NCBI GenBank assembly: GCA_022592435.1
Contig: JABYQS010000815.1
Span: 1 to 12,711 of the forward strand
Length of the DNA: 12,711 nucleotides
Direction of reading: 5' to 3'
Source: Cerioporus squamosus
Lineage: Eukaryota; Basidiomycota; Agaricomycetes; Polyporales; Polyporaceae
The translations under genes and the position numbers were made by a program. Positions 1 through 9,161 of this stretch are shown in pieces; position 1 is the stretch's first letter; every line of letters begins with the position of its first letter. The notes beneath the pieces were generated by a model. That model was not told the origin of the DNA. It searched no databases and saw only the letters and a list, made by a program, of their open reading frames with translations.

Positions 1-426
1 CGACAGACAACGACTCGGTCACGTCCGTCACCGAAAGTGACATCTTCAAGATGTTTCGGAATGAGAGCGCTCTCGTATCCCCGTGGTGACTTTGTCCTTT
101 GACCTCGCGGCCGAGTTCAAGGAGGCGGACGTTCCGAGCCCCGAGGCTTTCCTCCAGGAGTGCAGGACTTTCTCTCAGTGAGCATCCATACTTAGCTGGA
201 CCTGAATGTCGCTCCTGATCGCTCATCTGTGCAGGATAGTAACGGAGTTCCAAGGACGCGAGGCGCGACGGCGGGCGAAACGAGAGGCACGGGAACGCAA
301 GTTCAAAGGTCTCTGTGGTTCACAAGACTAGTGTACAATCGCCTTCTGACCGCTCTTAACACAGAGCTGTCGGACAAGATCGCGCGGGGATTCGAAAGGG
401 TGAAGACTCTGCTATGTATTCGATAA
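1..426 (+). CDS. Family N protein, 3' part only, with one frame break
   Basis: The 3' end of a gene that begins left of the window. I recognise no function; it is the third copy of the family also seen at 5231-6552 and 10961-12428. Exons are 1-177, 235-308 and 365-426 (TAA). The introns, 178-234 and 309-364, are GT-AG, and the second has branch-like CTGAC and CTTAAC. The protein has an acidic Ser/Thr stretch ending DIFKMF, then VVTLSFDLAAEF, which aligns with LPLVDLWLDL and IPLVDAWLDI of the other copies, then a strongly basic helical tail (REARRRAKREARERK). Both introns fall at the same place and phase (2, then 1) as in the other two copies. The frame breaks near 79-82: upstream coding follows frame 3, downstream frame 2, and a one-base change in the four-C run would join them. 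This could be a sequencing error or a pseudogene. The motif FPFxNCYHW would lie outside the window. Confidence 0.7.
63..74. repeat. 12 bp perfect palindrome GAGAGCGCTCTC
   Basis: A self-complementary 12-mer inside the coding sequence of the left-edge N gene, a few bases before the frame break at 79-82. It could favour polymerase slippage or be chance. Confidence 0.6.
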
Positions 427-575
427 GTGCGCCGCATGATGTACGAGGTGATAGGATTACCGTAAGAATGATATGGATGTGTCGGGAACAAGGTTACGCA
501 TAGCACTGATGAGCAACAAGATATGTACTGGAGGAGGACGTACAGTTGAGAGATCACGCAAGCACCCAACTTCAG

Positions 576-2170
576 CTACGCAGCCAAGCCGACACCACTC
601 TGCTGCGTCGCGGTCTCCTTCTCCCACTGAGACCCATACTCGTCCCGCCCCGAAGAGCTCCCGGAGTTCTGAGACCGCTTCAGGTTGACGTCTCGCAGCG
701 CGACTATCTGCGCATCGGTGTAAACCTGCTTGTCGAACCCGGTAGTAGACGTTGCGCCGTGGGGGACGTTGGCCGCGAACGGCAGCGAGTGCTCCTCGGA
801 CTCCATCGCCGGCGGGTAGGTGAACTGGTGGTCGAGCTGCGACTTCTGGAGCGCGACGAGGACGATCACTGCGGTTGGGTACATGCCCTGCGCCGAAGAT
901 CAGTGAACTGACGGTGGAGACGTGTGCAGAGCGGGGAGTAAGAGGTTAGGCAAACGACGTACCGTGATCTGTTGCATGAACAGCGTGACGTAGTAGAATA
1001 CAGTTCCGCTGTTCAGGACTGGTATGAGGACGATGACGTTGAGCAGCTGCGCACGAAGCTAGCGTCAGCAGGATCCCGGGATGCTCTGTGGCAAGAGGGT
1101 AGCTGACCATGAACGCAGTATAGATGATGCCGAGGTCTACGAGGAACATGAGGATCCTCTGCACCGCAGACCCCGTACTGTTAGTACGAAGGTGGCGACG
1201 GATGTCTCGCCGCTGAAGCCTGTATAACGCACACAATGAGCTTGAGCCTGACTAGTAAAGCCATCGATAGGACTTGCCATGCTTTGCGTGCGATCATCGC
1301 CGTCGCCCACACGTTCGTCGCCGCAGACCACGAGAACGCAAAGGCGTTCATGATCACGTTGTGGTCTACGAGCGTCTGGACGGCTGCGGGGACAGGGTAG
1401 TAGAATCCGACGAACATCACGCTCCACGCTGTGAATACGCCTGCACGCACAAGGAGAATACGACGACACTTCGAATCAGCAACATGAGCTATCAGTAACA
1501 GGGCGAGATACGCACCGATCGAACCGATGACCCAGAAGAGCGCTCCAAATACCGCTGCTCGATTGTGCGTCCACACCACGCACACCCTCCAGCACACAAC
1601 CGCGTCACCGATTATGATCTGCCGGACGGCCTCACGCATGAGGACACAAGATAGGAACGAGACTGAAAGAAGAACGCACGCATATAACACTGGTGATCCC
1701 TTGGACGACGAGCAAGGCCGGGCTCGACAGCCCGAACCGCTGAGTCTCCCCCGGGAACCCAAAGAACTGCAGCATCCGCAGGTCGTTCCAGAGCAGTCGG
1801 ATGTCGATCGCCCAGTCGAGCGTCGACAGGGCGTACATAGCTACTGTGGCGGCGAGCATGATCGTGTTCGGCCATGATCGACGGACCCCGCGTCTGCTGT
1901 AGAGGCGGTGATAACGGACTCGAGTACAAGCACCCCAGCCCCGAAGTCGAGGAAGTGCACTCACCATATGAGGTACGTGGATGCGATGATGAGGACGGTG
2001 AAGATCGCTGCGGAGAGTGCGTGAGAGACGTGAGAACACCTCGAGATGAGACGCGTACCATATAGCGCGGTCTCGACGACCACAGGAAAGACGCGGTTGT
2101 GCGCCAAGGCCGTCAGGTCCTTGCGCAGCTTCGCTGTCGTGGCCGCACTCAATCCTGTGGAGTTGGACAT
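576..2170 (-). CDS. Multi-pass integral membrane protein (7-8 TM), fungal family of unknown function
   Basis: Complete gene of seven exons on the minus strand: 2170-2059, 2007-1965, 1896-1680, 1618-1274, 1212-1108, 1046-963 and 887-576 (TAG), giving 405 residues. All six introns are GT-AG, 51-75 nt, and each is needed to join frames into one protein. Hydrophobic segments lie near residues 28-51, 63-80, 106-135, 145-170, 178-200, 214-234, 260-290 and 290-315. The tail (about 320-405) is polar and probably cytoplasmic. Landmarks are NRVFPVVVETALY near the start, STLDWAIDIRLLWNDL after the second segment, IIIGDAVVCWRVCVVW, NVWATAMIARKAWQ, and MYPTAVIVLVALQKS at the last segment. This pattern resembles a large set of unclassified agaricomycete membrane proteins of receptor-like topology. 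I see no ligand, enzyme or GPCR signature. ATG 2170 is chosen because the family-like N-terminus starts there and a pyrimidine-rich leader precedes it. It converges with the N gene on its right-hand strand end, 149 bp away. Confidence 0.85.
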
Positions 2171-2192
2171 GCAGCGCGAGGGCGACAGGGTC

Positions 2193-2230
2193 AGTAGAGA
2201 GAGGAGGGAGAAAGGAGACAGGAAAAAGAG
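2193..2230 (-). promoter_or_regulatory. Pyrimidine-rich leader upstream of the membrane-protein gene
   Basis: Read on the minus strand this is an almost unbroken C/T tract ending about 20 nt before the ATG at 2170. CT-rich stretches just before the start are common in promoters and transcription start regions of filamentous fungi. No TATA box was seen. Confidence 0.45.
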
Positions 2231-3577
2231 TTTGGGCGGCCGCGACGAGACTTGTACTAGGGCCTGAGACGGCGCCGTAAGCTGATGATCTGGTGGCACG
2301 TTCGGGACGCCAGCACGGACGGACGCAGCAGAGCTTGACTATCCGTACTTCATTTTGCCGCCTTCAGGCTTGGGGCTTAGGTGGGCGCACGGGCGCAGAG
2401 TTGACGTTCTCGTCACTTCAGCACGACGTTCTCTCGGGTGCAGAGACCACAGAAGCAGAGAGGCGATGCTTCTGAGTTCACCAGCAGGATGCTGCGGGCG
2501 CAATCTTGACCACGTGTAGGTGCTCTTGCTGGGAACACAGGATTCGAGAGCGCGTGAAAGCCCAATGGACGATGGTCATCGTGGTTCTGGGAGGGCGTGG
2601 CCACCGCATGCACGGGTATCCCGGTTCTTCTTCCTGCGCGCACGCGCCCAAATTCCCCGCTCAGCGCCCGCAGTCTTCTTCTTTCTGTCAGCGCTGCTGA
2701 GACGATCCATACATAACCGGGTTGTCGGAAGGTCCGACGTCCTGCACTGAGAGGGACCCTAGACCGCGCGCCTTCATGTAAGGTGGGCTGAGGACTCGGA
2801 GGCGTGCAACTGCGTCGGCTGTACAACATGATGATGTCAGCGGCGCAGTACCCATGCACACGAATGCTATGAACCAACCGTACCTGGTCTGTTTGATTCT
2901 GGCTTGTGCTCTCACCCTCACCAGCTGCGACCATACTTACTGACCTCTAAGAGGGTCCTCTCGCCATAGCTGCATCGTTACGGTCATGAGTTGAGTTGAA
3001 TCCGTGAGGGACGTTACACGCGTAGACGTCTTTATCTAGAAGGGGAAACGGGAGCGCACAGGGCGGGCAGCACGTTCGACAAAAGTCACGACTCGCTCGT
3101 GCATTTGGTGGAGGTTCTTCCAAGGGCAAAGACCTGCGAGATACGGTCAGACGGTGATAGCAACACGGCCATAGAGAGCTCATATGTCTCGGTTTGGTCT
3201 TCGGCGTTTCTGGCTTCGCCTCTTCCGTGCTGCTCCAGACTCCTCCAGCGAGAGTGTGGACACGCATCACTCGCAGTGGTGTTCTGGATCACGCGAAGGG
3301 ACTCGGCCAGACTATCCACGCTCGCTGTCCAGGTCCTTCAGGCAGGCCCGGCCCTCTCAGCGATCCTCGGAGCCTTGTCGAGCAGAGGATGGACGTAGCA
3401 ACTCGGACGCCATTGCTAGGTTGAAGGGCCTTATGCTGGCACAAGCAGTGTAGAGTGTAAGACAATCTGGCCGCTCAATTCTAGAACAAGGGCTCGCTAC
3501 GTAGCAAGAGGACGAAATGGGGACATGGCAGAGGAAGAGAAGGCGGACTACTATAGTGCTGATTTTGAGATGGCTTT
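2231..3577. other. About 1.3 kb without a convincing gene
   Basis: The longest frame, 2413-2934 on the minus strand (173 codons from a true ATG), has low-complexity Arg/Ser-rich content, no recognisable domain and no supporting paralogue. The plus-strand frames around 3099-3453 overlap one another in all three phases. At 3002-3015 (minus) a 14-base stretch matches 13/14 bases of the membrane gene at 757-770 and encodes the same NVPHG residues. That may be a scrap of a dead paralogue, but it is too short to assert. Confidence 0.5.
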
Positions 3578-3617
3578 AGTAACGACAAGCTTGTGATAAG
3601 CATGCTTATCCGTTACT
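3578..3617. repeat. Nested palindrome cluster with paired GATA motifs
   Basis: Two perfect palindromes abut: ACAAGCTTGT at 3585-3594 and GATAAGCATGCTTATC at 3595-3610. They are enclosed by inverted copies of AGTAACG (3578-3584) and CGTTACT (3611-3617). The 16-mer carries GATAAG on both strands, the core bound by fungal GATA-type zinc-finger regulators. Another 10-mer palindrome, GCTACGTAGC, lies at 3496-3505. No gene start is recognised close by, so a regulatory role is a guess. It could equally be a cruciform-forming scar or repeat end. Confidence 0.7.
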
Positions 3618-4244
3618 TATGTACTTGTAAGTCTCGGTAAGTGCCATACAGGCGTGTTATAATCCAGCTTTATTCCTCCCGGCAATGTTGTAGTCCGCTC
3701 AGTGTGCTCTCTCCTTTCACCACGTCCTCCCATGCAACTCCTGTCTGTCTACTATGATTCGCAATCTTCCTGGGACATCGTCCATATGGTACGCTGCATC
3801 ACCCAGTGTGTTGACGGTACGGCCTCGGTACACCGCCTGGAGAGAGGCCGTTGGGAAGAAAATCGTGCACCATGGCGGGGCCTTGCCTTCAAACGACTGC
3901 AAATCATACGAAGATGCGGGCTCATGCGCTCGTTGTCTACCGAAACTAGGGATTTCCGTGGGATGAATGGGGCCGGCACGGCAAAAGGTGAGTTTGGAAC
4001 TGCACTGAGGCTGCCGCCTTGTAGCCCTGGATGCCCGCGGGTTACTCGTAACTCGTTGTATCGTTATTCAATTATCCTGCTGCTCTGTTTCGCTACGCAA
4101 CTGTCTATCATCATACTCCTAAGCCGGGGCTATAAACGACTTTGTTTGCTCCTGCCGGTCTCGTGTTTCGCTTGCTACTATCATTGATTACAAGCTACTT
4201 CTCCCCCTGTTTTGCGATGAGCATGCCCGCCAGAAGCCGAGATA
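3618..4244. other. About 630 bp without a convincing gene
   Basis: An open frame at 3702-4187 (plus, 161 codons) begins with ATG but overlaps equally long frames in other phases, shows no domain and has no splice-supported extension. Its Leu/Ile/Ser-rich end is simply T-rich sequence next to the inverted-repeat element. A TATAAA-like string sits near 4130. Nothing else was seen. Confidence 0.45.
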
Positions 4245-4735
4245 CAGCTGGCGTCAAAACCAATGCCCGACACGCGAAAGCGCGCATGTCGCGCCAGAAA
4301 ATGCCCAAAATTCAGAAAATTCCCCGTAGGCCGTACAAGCCCAAAACTATGAGAAATCAATAAAAGCACCCTATACTCTTCTTGCACGAAGGTTTGACGG
4401 TCGTACGCTGGTCTCAGAGGTCGTTTGAGCTCGAGTATGTCGGACCAAGAAACCACGTCTGCGGGCGCTTGGACGTCGCACAGCCGCACTCGCGTGTAGC
4501 GCCCGTAGACGTGGTGTTTTGGTTGCTCTTGGCCACCTCCATTCCCCGGATATATCCAGAGTAGAGGTACAAGAAACTATGCTGGTGCGTAGATGAGTGC
4601 ACCCCGAAGTCGAATGAGGCGAAACGGAGGAGTCAAAGCAGGGCTGTTGAATTTTCTGAATTTTTCGATTTCTTTCGTGCGTTCGGAGTTCAAACTGCGC
4701 ATCGGAACGTCGGGCATTAGTTTTGACGCCAGCTG
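4245..4735. mobile_element. MITE-like non-autonomous DNA transposon with TA target duplication
   Basis: A 491 bp element with terminal inverted repeats: 4245-4271 and 4709-4735 match at 26 of 27 bases, beginning CAGCTGGCGTCAAAAC. Each end is flanked by TA (4243-4244 and 4736-4737), the target duplication of the Tc1/mariner-pogo superfamily. A second inverted pair lies inside the ends (4307-4322 and 4649-4664, 16/16), and a third near the centre (4453-4469 and 4498-4514, 16/17), so much of the element can fold back. No transposase frame is present; the frames that cross it are produced by the repeats. It is probably moved in trans by a related full-length element. It sits in gene-poor DNA and interrupts no gene that I can recognise. 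Confidence 0.85.
4453..4514. repeat. Central hairpin of the MITE-like element
   Basis: Arms 4453-4469 and 4498-4514 pair at 16 of 17 positions around a 28 nt loop. Weaker pairing continues outward for about 16 more bases (ACCAAGAAACC against the complement of GTTTTGGTTG). The element is therefore an imperfect long palindrome rather than merely having inverted ends. Confidence 0.75.
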
Positions 4736-4737
4736 TA

Positions 4738-5230
4738 CACTGGTTGGAATACCGGGCCAGCGAGAAAACTCGCGGTCGAACGTCGTCCCAGCTCATGGAC
4801 CGAGACGACGTCTCTGTTCCGACAGGCTCTGCCCCATGAGAGAACTGTCCTCTGAGCGTCGTTTCTCATGATACCGACTCTGATCCTCTGGATAGTCGTA
4901 CGTGAGCAATCGCCTCAGTGACTGTTCGCACCGCTGTACACACCGAACCGCGATGGGAATAGTAGACCTAGTACAGGTCACTATCAAGTATACAACTCTG
5001 CATGCATCGCCTAGTACGGACGAGCTTCCGCATGATCGAGAGGGCGTCGTCGCTGCGGTATGACTACCAGCCTGGACCCTGAGCGCCCTCCTCCTTGCCC
5101 GAGCATGTAGCGTTCTACATACTCTGACTGCTATGGAGAAGGTTCACAGGTGTGTGCCACGGTGACCATCACTACCGGGCGGTCCCAGCATTACAAATTT
5201 CGTAACCGCAGTTGCGTACTATGCGGCATA
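4738..5230. other. About 490 bp without a gene
   Basis: Sequence between the inverted-repeat element and the 3' end of the minus-strand N gene. Only short overlapping frames are present. A small inverted repeat (CATGAGAGAAC near 4834 and GTTTCTCATG near 4860) is visible. This should include the 3' untranslated region of the N gene; I see no clear poly(A) signal. Confidence 0.4.
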
Positions 5231-6552
5231 TCATGGCCATACTGGGAGATAGGGTAGACGGAAGAAATGCGCAACCCGTGCTCCTGCTAACCTCAACCTG
5301 AGAAGTCCCCCGTGCAGCACTTCGGTGGGGTAGAACATCAGATTGTCGGTCTCTCGCCATGCTGATTTGCACACACCTCTCCGTCCTCTGCGTCTCCAGT
5401 CATGCGTCTTCTCATGGTCGCGCTGTTTTGTATGCGCGGACTCCGAGTGCTGTCTCAGTGCCCATGCTCTTGCCTCCTCTTCCTGACGACATTTCCCCTC
5501 TGTGATCAAGCTATCGTACAGAGTGAATAGATATACGTCACGGATAATGTACAACACCCACCTCACAATTGCATCCCGCTCTGCGAACAACTCACTGGGC
5601 ATAGGTATGTCTTCCTCCGTCATGTTCTTCGGAAGGTCCAGCCAAAGGTCCACTAACGGGAGGATGTCGTATTTGTCCCCGTAGTCGCCCAATAACCCGG
5701 CATTGATCAGGTCATCGACAAAGTTGTGCCCCTCCGGTGGTTCCACATCGTCGTATGTGGAACCCTCCTCGAACCCAGAACTTGAAGCAGTGCCATCAGA
5801 GTTGGTCTCTGTGGCCAAGTTCTCCGTCACCTGAGATTGCGGTGAGTTCTCGCCTTTTGATGTATCCCTGTTGTCCACTTTGTCAGTACGTGTTTCGCGA
5901 CATCATCGAGCTGCACTGCAGTACTCTTCCCCGATCACGCCTATCGCTCCTGTAGAAATTGACCCATGATTGGGCTGACTTGTCGATCCGACTTCGCGCG
6001 ACTTGCGCGTCCTCTCCATGGATGCGTAGTCACGATCCATATATCCCCACAGGCTGACGCATGAATGAGGAGGCAGTATGACTGCAACGTCATCGTCGAA
6101 TTTCTCAGGGCGGGCGCGGACGCGCACGTCCAGGGTGCACTTCCCATCGGACCAGTGATAACAGTTCCTGAAGGGAAATTGAGGCTCCGTCTCGAGTGGC
6201 TCGCGCCCGTTCGGATGACTGATGTTGGGGCCAATGGGTATGCACATATCGGACGTGGCTCCGCGTTCTTCGTCGACGGGGCGAAGGCTTGGTGCTATGG
6301 GGACTACCTCGTATGGAATCCATGGTCTGTCAGGCATAGGAAGCACAAGTCTCTATTTGAATAGCGTTAGCAATTCATTCAGACAGCGAAAGCACGAGAA
6401 CGGACCAGTTTCAGGAACACCAGATAATTCTTCGCGTGCATGTTCCTAGCCGCCTCCTGGATGTCCGGGTAGTCAAGCCCCTCTACGGAGCCTATGGGAT
6501 CTATGCGGATGACGGCGTAAGTACTCGACAGCGGTGCGAATATAGGCGGCAT
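5231..6552 (-). CDS. Family N protein, apparently intact (about 355 residues)
   Basis: Function unknown. Exons on the minus strand: 6552-6406, 6352-5925, 5867-5562, 5510-5377 and 5283-5231 (TGA). Intron 6405-6353 has the branch site GCTAAC; intron 5924-5868 (57 nt, branch CTGAC) removes an in-frame TGA at 5903-5905; introns 5561-5511 and 5376-5284 match sites in the paralogues. If the last intron is retained the protein is 386 residues with the same stop. Domain order: an N-terminal strand/helix region ending YLVFLKL (residues 43-49); PWIPYEVVPIAPSLRP; FPFRNCYHW (108-116); a VRVRARPE strand; a disordered Ser/Glu/Asp-rich linker (about 165-240); ILPLVDLWLDL (260-270); then a charged helical tail. 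No signal peptide, membrane segment or catalytic motif was seen. It is divergent from the P gene at 6708 with only 155 bp between the starts. It is the only complete N copy without frame breaks. Confidence 0.75.
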
Positions 6553-6707
6553 TGTTGATGACCAGGTGGTGGTGTCGGATGAAGAGAGTCGTTCCGTATC
6601 TGGACGGTCGTCGCTAGACTTGCTGCCAGCGACGATAGAGCTGCTGATTGTGGTGACCTCTCACGCACCTGCTTTTTCTTCTCAGGATCATTTGTGCTAG
6701 TTTGTTC
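6553..6707. promoter_or_regulatory. Short bidirectional promoter region of N/P pair A
   Basis: Only 155 bp separate the proposed ATG codons of the divergent N (6552, minus) and P (6708, plus) genes, so both promoters must overlap here or within transcribed leaders. A pyrimidine run (6668-6684) precedes the P start. No TATA box was seen. Sharing suggests co-expression. Confidence 0.5.
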
Positions 6708-8260
6708 ATGTGGGCGTGCGGCGCACCGTTAACGTGTTTCATACCGCCGCCTTGCCGTACATGCTTGACGTACAATTCTCAGGTTGCATCGTCCCATATT
6801 TCACTACACAGGGGACGGCTATTCCTCGACGCGACCTGCGGGAGTACATATGCCAGCTGAATACACAGGTGTAGACAGTAAAGTCTACAGTTCCTTCTGG
6901 CACCCGGCTGCACAGATGCTCCTACGCACCTCTCTCTCTAACCTCAAGACGGGTCGCCACTGTTCCGCATGCCTGGACGCAAAGTTCAGGGACGGCTTTG
7001 TCCACGACCGGTTATATGCCAGCGGGCAAGTTCTTGCCATCTCCGCGTCAGTCTACCTCCCGTACTTCCACGCGTTGTCTCCTGAAGGGGCCCCTCCCAT
7101 ACCGGAGAGAGATCTTGCTGGGATGCGTGCGCGCCGCTTGGAGAACCACGACACATACAGACCATGCGTCCTCCTGACTGCCGTGGATGATCCGGGAGCA
7201 GAGGTTCCCGCTGTATGTCTCCTGGCAATGTACGACAAAGACCCCATCTCCGAGCTACCCTTCGCCTTCCAGTTCTTCTCATTCAAGGTCTTCAACCCGA
7301 AGTGCGATAGGATTGGGGATCCCAGTCTCGGAAGACACCTGCACACGACGCCGGAGTGGAGATACACTCCCGCGCAGCAGTGGATCATAGCCGTTTGGTA
7401 TCGTGCGACGAACCTCGGCTCGAACCCTCCTGGGTGGCCGGTATACCGAGTGCCTGAACAGCCGGGCCGATGGAGGACGAGAAGGAGCAGGAGGCCTCCA
7501 AGTGCGTTTGGGACGCACGCCATGGGCATGCTGCAGGGCATCATTCGGGAATGCGAACGTCACTGGGAGATAGTGTGCGCTGACCCTCTGTTGCTCGAGG
7601 AGGTCAGGAAAGAAGTCGTGGTGAGTCTCGTTGCATGCCTTTTCCTGAACGTATATTATTGATTGTACCATTATCATCTTCCAATATCTAGATGCATGAG
7701 GCTAAGCGATCTCGATCTACTCTCGCAGTGAGTCCTCTCTCCACCGCAGACGGTATCTTCACTTAGCACTTCATATCACGACCTTCTTCCAGCCCACGTA
7801 TAAGAGTAGGGCATCCACCGAATCTGCCGCTTCCGACCTGCGGTCGCTCCGCCAAGCTTTAACCCCATCCGGCACAATGTTCCCTACCATACCGGAAGAT
7901 GGCCCGCTTGCTCAGGATATTAAGCATCAAGTCACTCAGGTGCGCTACTCTCTTGGCTGAATAGATGCTCGGACACTGACAAGACACATCCCAAGAAGAT
8001 GCCCATCACACATCCCACTGGGGAGAACGTTCCTGAGGCGGTGAGTCACCGTATTGCACGCCTTCTCGTCTGAGATGTTGTCTGAAGCAGTTCGCGTGTC
8101 ACGTCAGCACGTCCCCTCTCGCCCGCGGAGCTACGCCAGTGCTCTGCGGGCTAACACCGTGGACGGAAGCGGCAAAGCGGCGGCGCGATGGAAACAGGTC
8201 GCATCCTCGGTATCGCGAGCGATCCCCGCTCCACTGAGGAGGGGTAGCAAGGAGACTTGA
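6708..8260 (+). CDS. Family P protein (CxxC, HLHTTPEWR), about 425 residues
   Basis: Function unknown; paralogue of the gene at 9162-10642. Proposed exons: 6708-6733, 6783-7620, 7692-7727, 7793-7939, about 7996-8040 and 8075-8260 (TGA). The first exon is short (MWACGAPLT), joined by a 49 nt intron; an alternative start is ATG 6850. The long second exon is secure. Landmarks: CSAC (residues about 69-72), YASGQVLAIS, RPCVLL, CLLAMYDKDPISELP with a hydrophobic FAFQFFSFKVF stretch, HLHTTPEWR (194-202), GRW, and CERHWEIVC. The tail is basic and low in complexity. Introns after the first are phase 0, as in the paralogue. The last junction is unclear: GTGAGT at 8041 with AG at 8090 gives a frame ending at 8237, but coding quality and the paralogue favour the frame ending at 8260. 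That needs a short intron (8041-8074) or the weak donor at 8029. The fifth exon may also start at 7984 or 7999. Confidence 0.72.
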
Positions 8261-9161
8261 TGACGGACGAGTAAGGACAAACATCCCCTAGCAACGAGCC
8301 TGGACGTCTATGTACTCGTACTCGTACAGCACTTCTCGTCCCTTGCTCCATCTCGACCTCAACATGTTACGTCCGCCTCGAAGCAAAGACTCGCATGTCC
8401 GAGTCCACCTCTTTACGCGCGACGTCCATCTCTCGATGTCGGAAGGAGGAGGATGAAGCCACCACGTACGCCCGGTTGGGCGACGGCGACTGTTATGGTC
8501 ACGGTGTAGAGATGCAAGAGGGAGCGAAGGGAGACGTAACGGAGGCCCCGATGTGAATGTTGCTATATTGGAAAGACACAGAACCTCACCTTTCGACCGT
8601 CACAAGTCGACTCGCACGACTCTGGAGACTCGAGAGAGTACGCGGAGGAGCGGGACGGTCTCCTTCTGCGTATTACCCTCCTCCTCTCTAGTATAGCGAC
8701 AGAGACCTCCTACACGGAGCATGTAGCCAGATCGACGTGCTAGATCATCAGACAATCCGATTGGCAGGGAATGCACGAAGCCACGAGTTTGGGAGTAGTG
8801 TGAAGTTGATCCACTGGCAGGCCCGAGAGGCGGAGTTGAGTGCGATCCCAAGCCTGAGTGGGCATCGTGTTGCAGACCAATAGACCAGTTGCAGTGACAG
8901 AGACGAAACTAGGTGGTACTTGCAACGAGGAGGAGGATGAGGAGGAGCAGATCGTCGTGGACTGAAGGAGGCGAAGGGAAAGGTGGACAGCTCTTGGCCG
9001 ACGTCGCCGGTCTGCCACCTACACAAGCGCTTACAACCTTCCTTACTTACTCCCGATCCGCTACCACACTTGCTACAGCACTAGGTGGGTTCTGCTCAGA
9101 CAGTGGTTATCAAGAGGTTGACTGCGGATCGTCTTGATGATCACAACTTACTCTCGTCACC
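8261..9161. other. About 900 bp tail-to-tail spacer between the two P genes
   Basis: Both flanking P genes point into this stretch, so it should hold two 3' untranslated regions. Frames here are short and overlapping, with no splice-supported coding. A purine tract of GAG/GGA repeats is at 8927-8947. This is the axis of the mirror-image gene arrangement, but I see no long DNA palindrome at the centre. Confidence 0.5.
8927..8947. repeat. GAG/GGA purine microsatellite
   Basis: A 21 bp run of GAG-like triplets interrupted once (GAT). Simple sequence in a non-coding spacer. Confidence 0.6.

Noticed and set aside
2413..2934. Minus-strand frame of 173 codons from a true ATG
   Set aside because: No domain, no paralogue, biased Arg/Ser composition and overlapping frames of similar length; not enough to call a gene.
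3702..4187. Plus-strand frame of 161 codons with a hydrophobic end
   Set aside because: Overlapping frames in other phases, no recognisable family, and the hydrophobic end is just T-rich sequence.
4371..4796. Minus-strand 141-codon frame across the inverted-repeat element, as a possible transposase
   Set aside because: No DDE-type motif and too short; the repeated TAGVKTNAR and KIQKI peptides come from translating the two inverted arms.
5903..5905. In-frame TGA in the middle of the minus-strand N gene, suggesting a pseudogene
   Set aside because: A 57 nt GT-AG intron (5924-5868) with a CTGAC branch site spans it and keeps the frame exactly.
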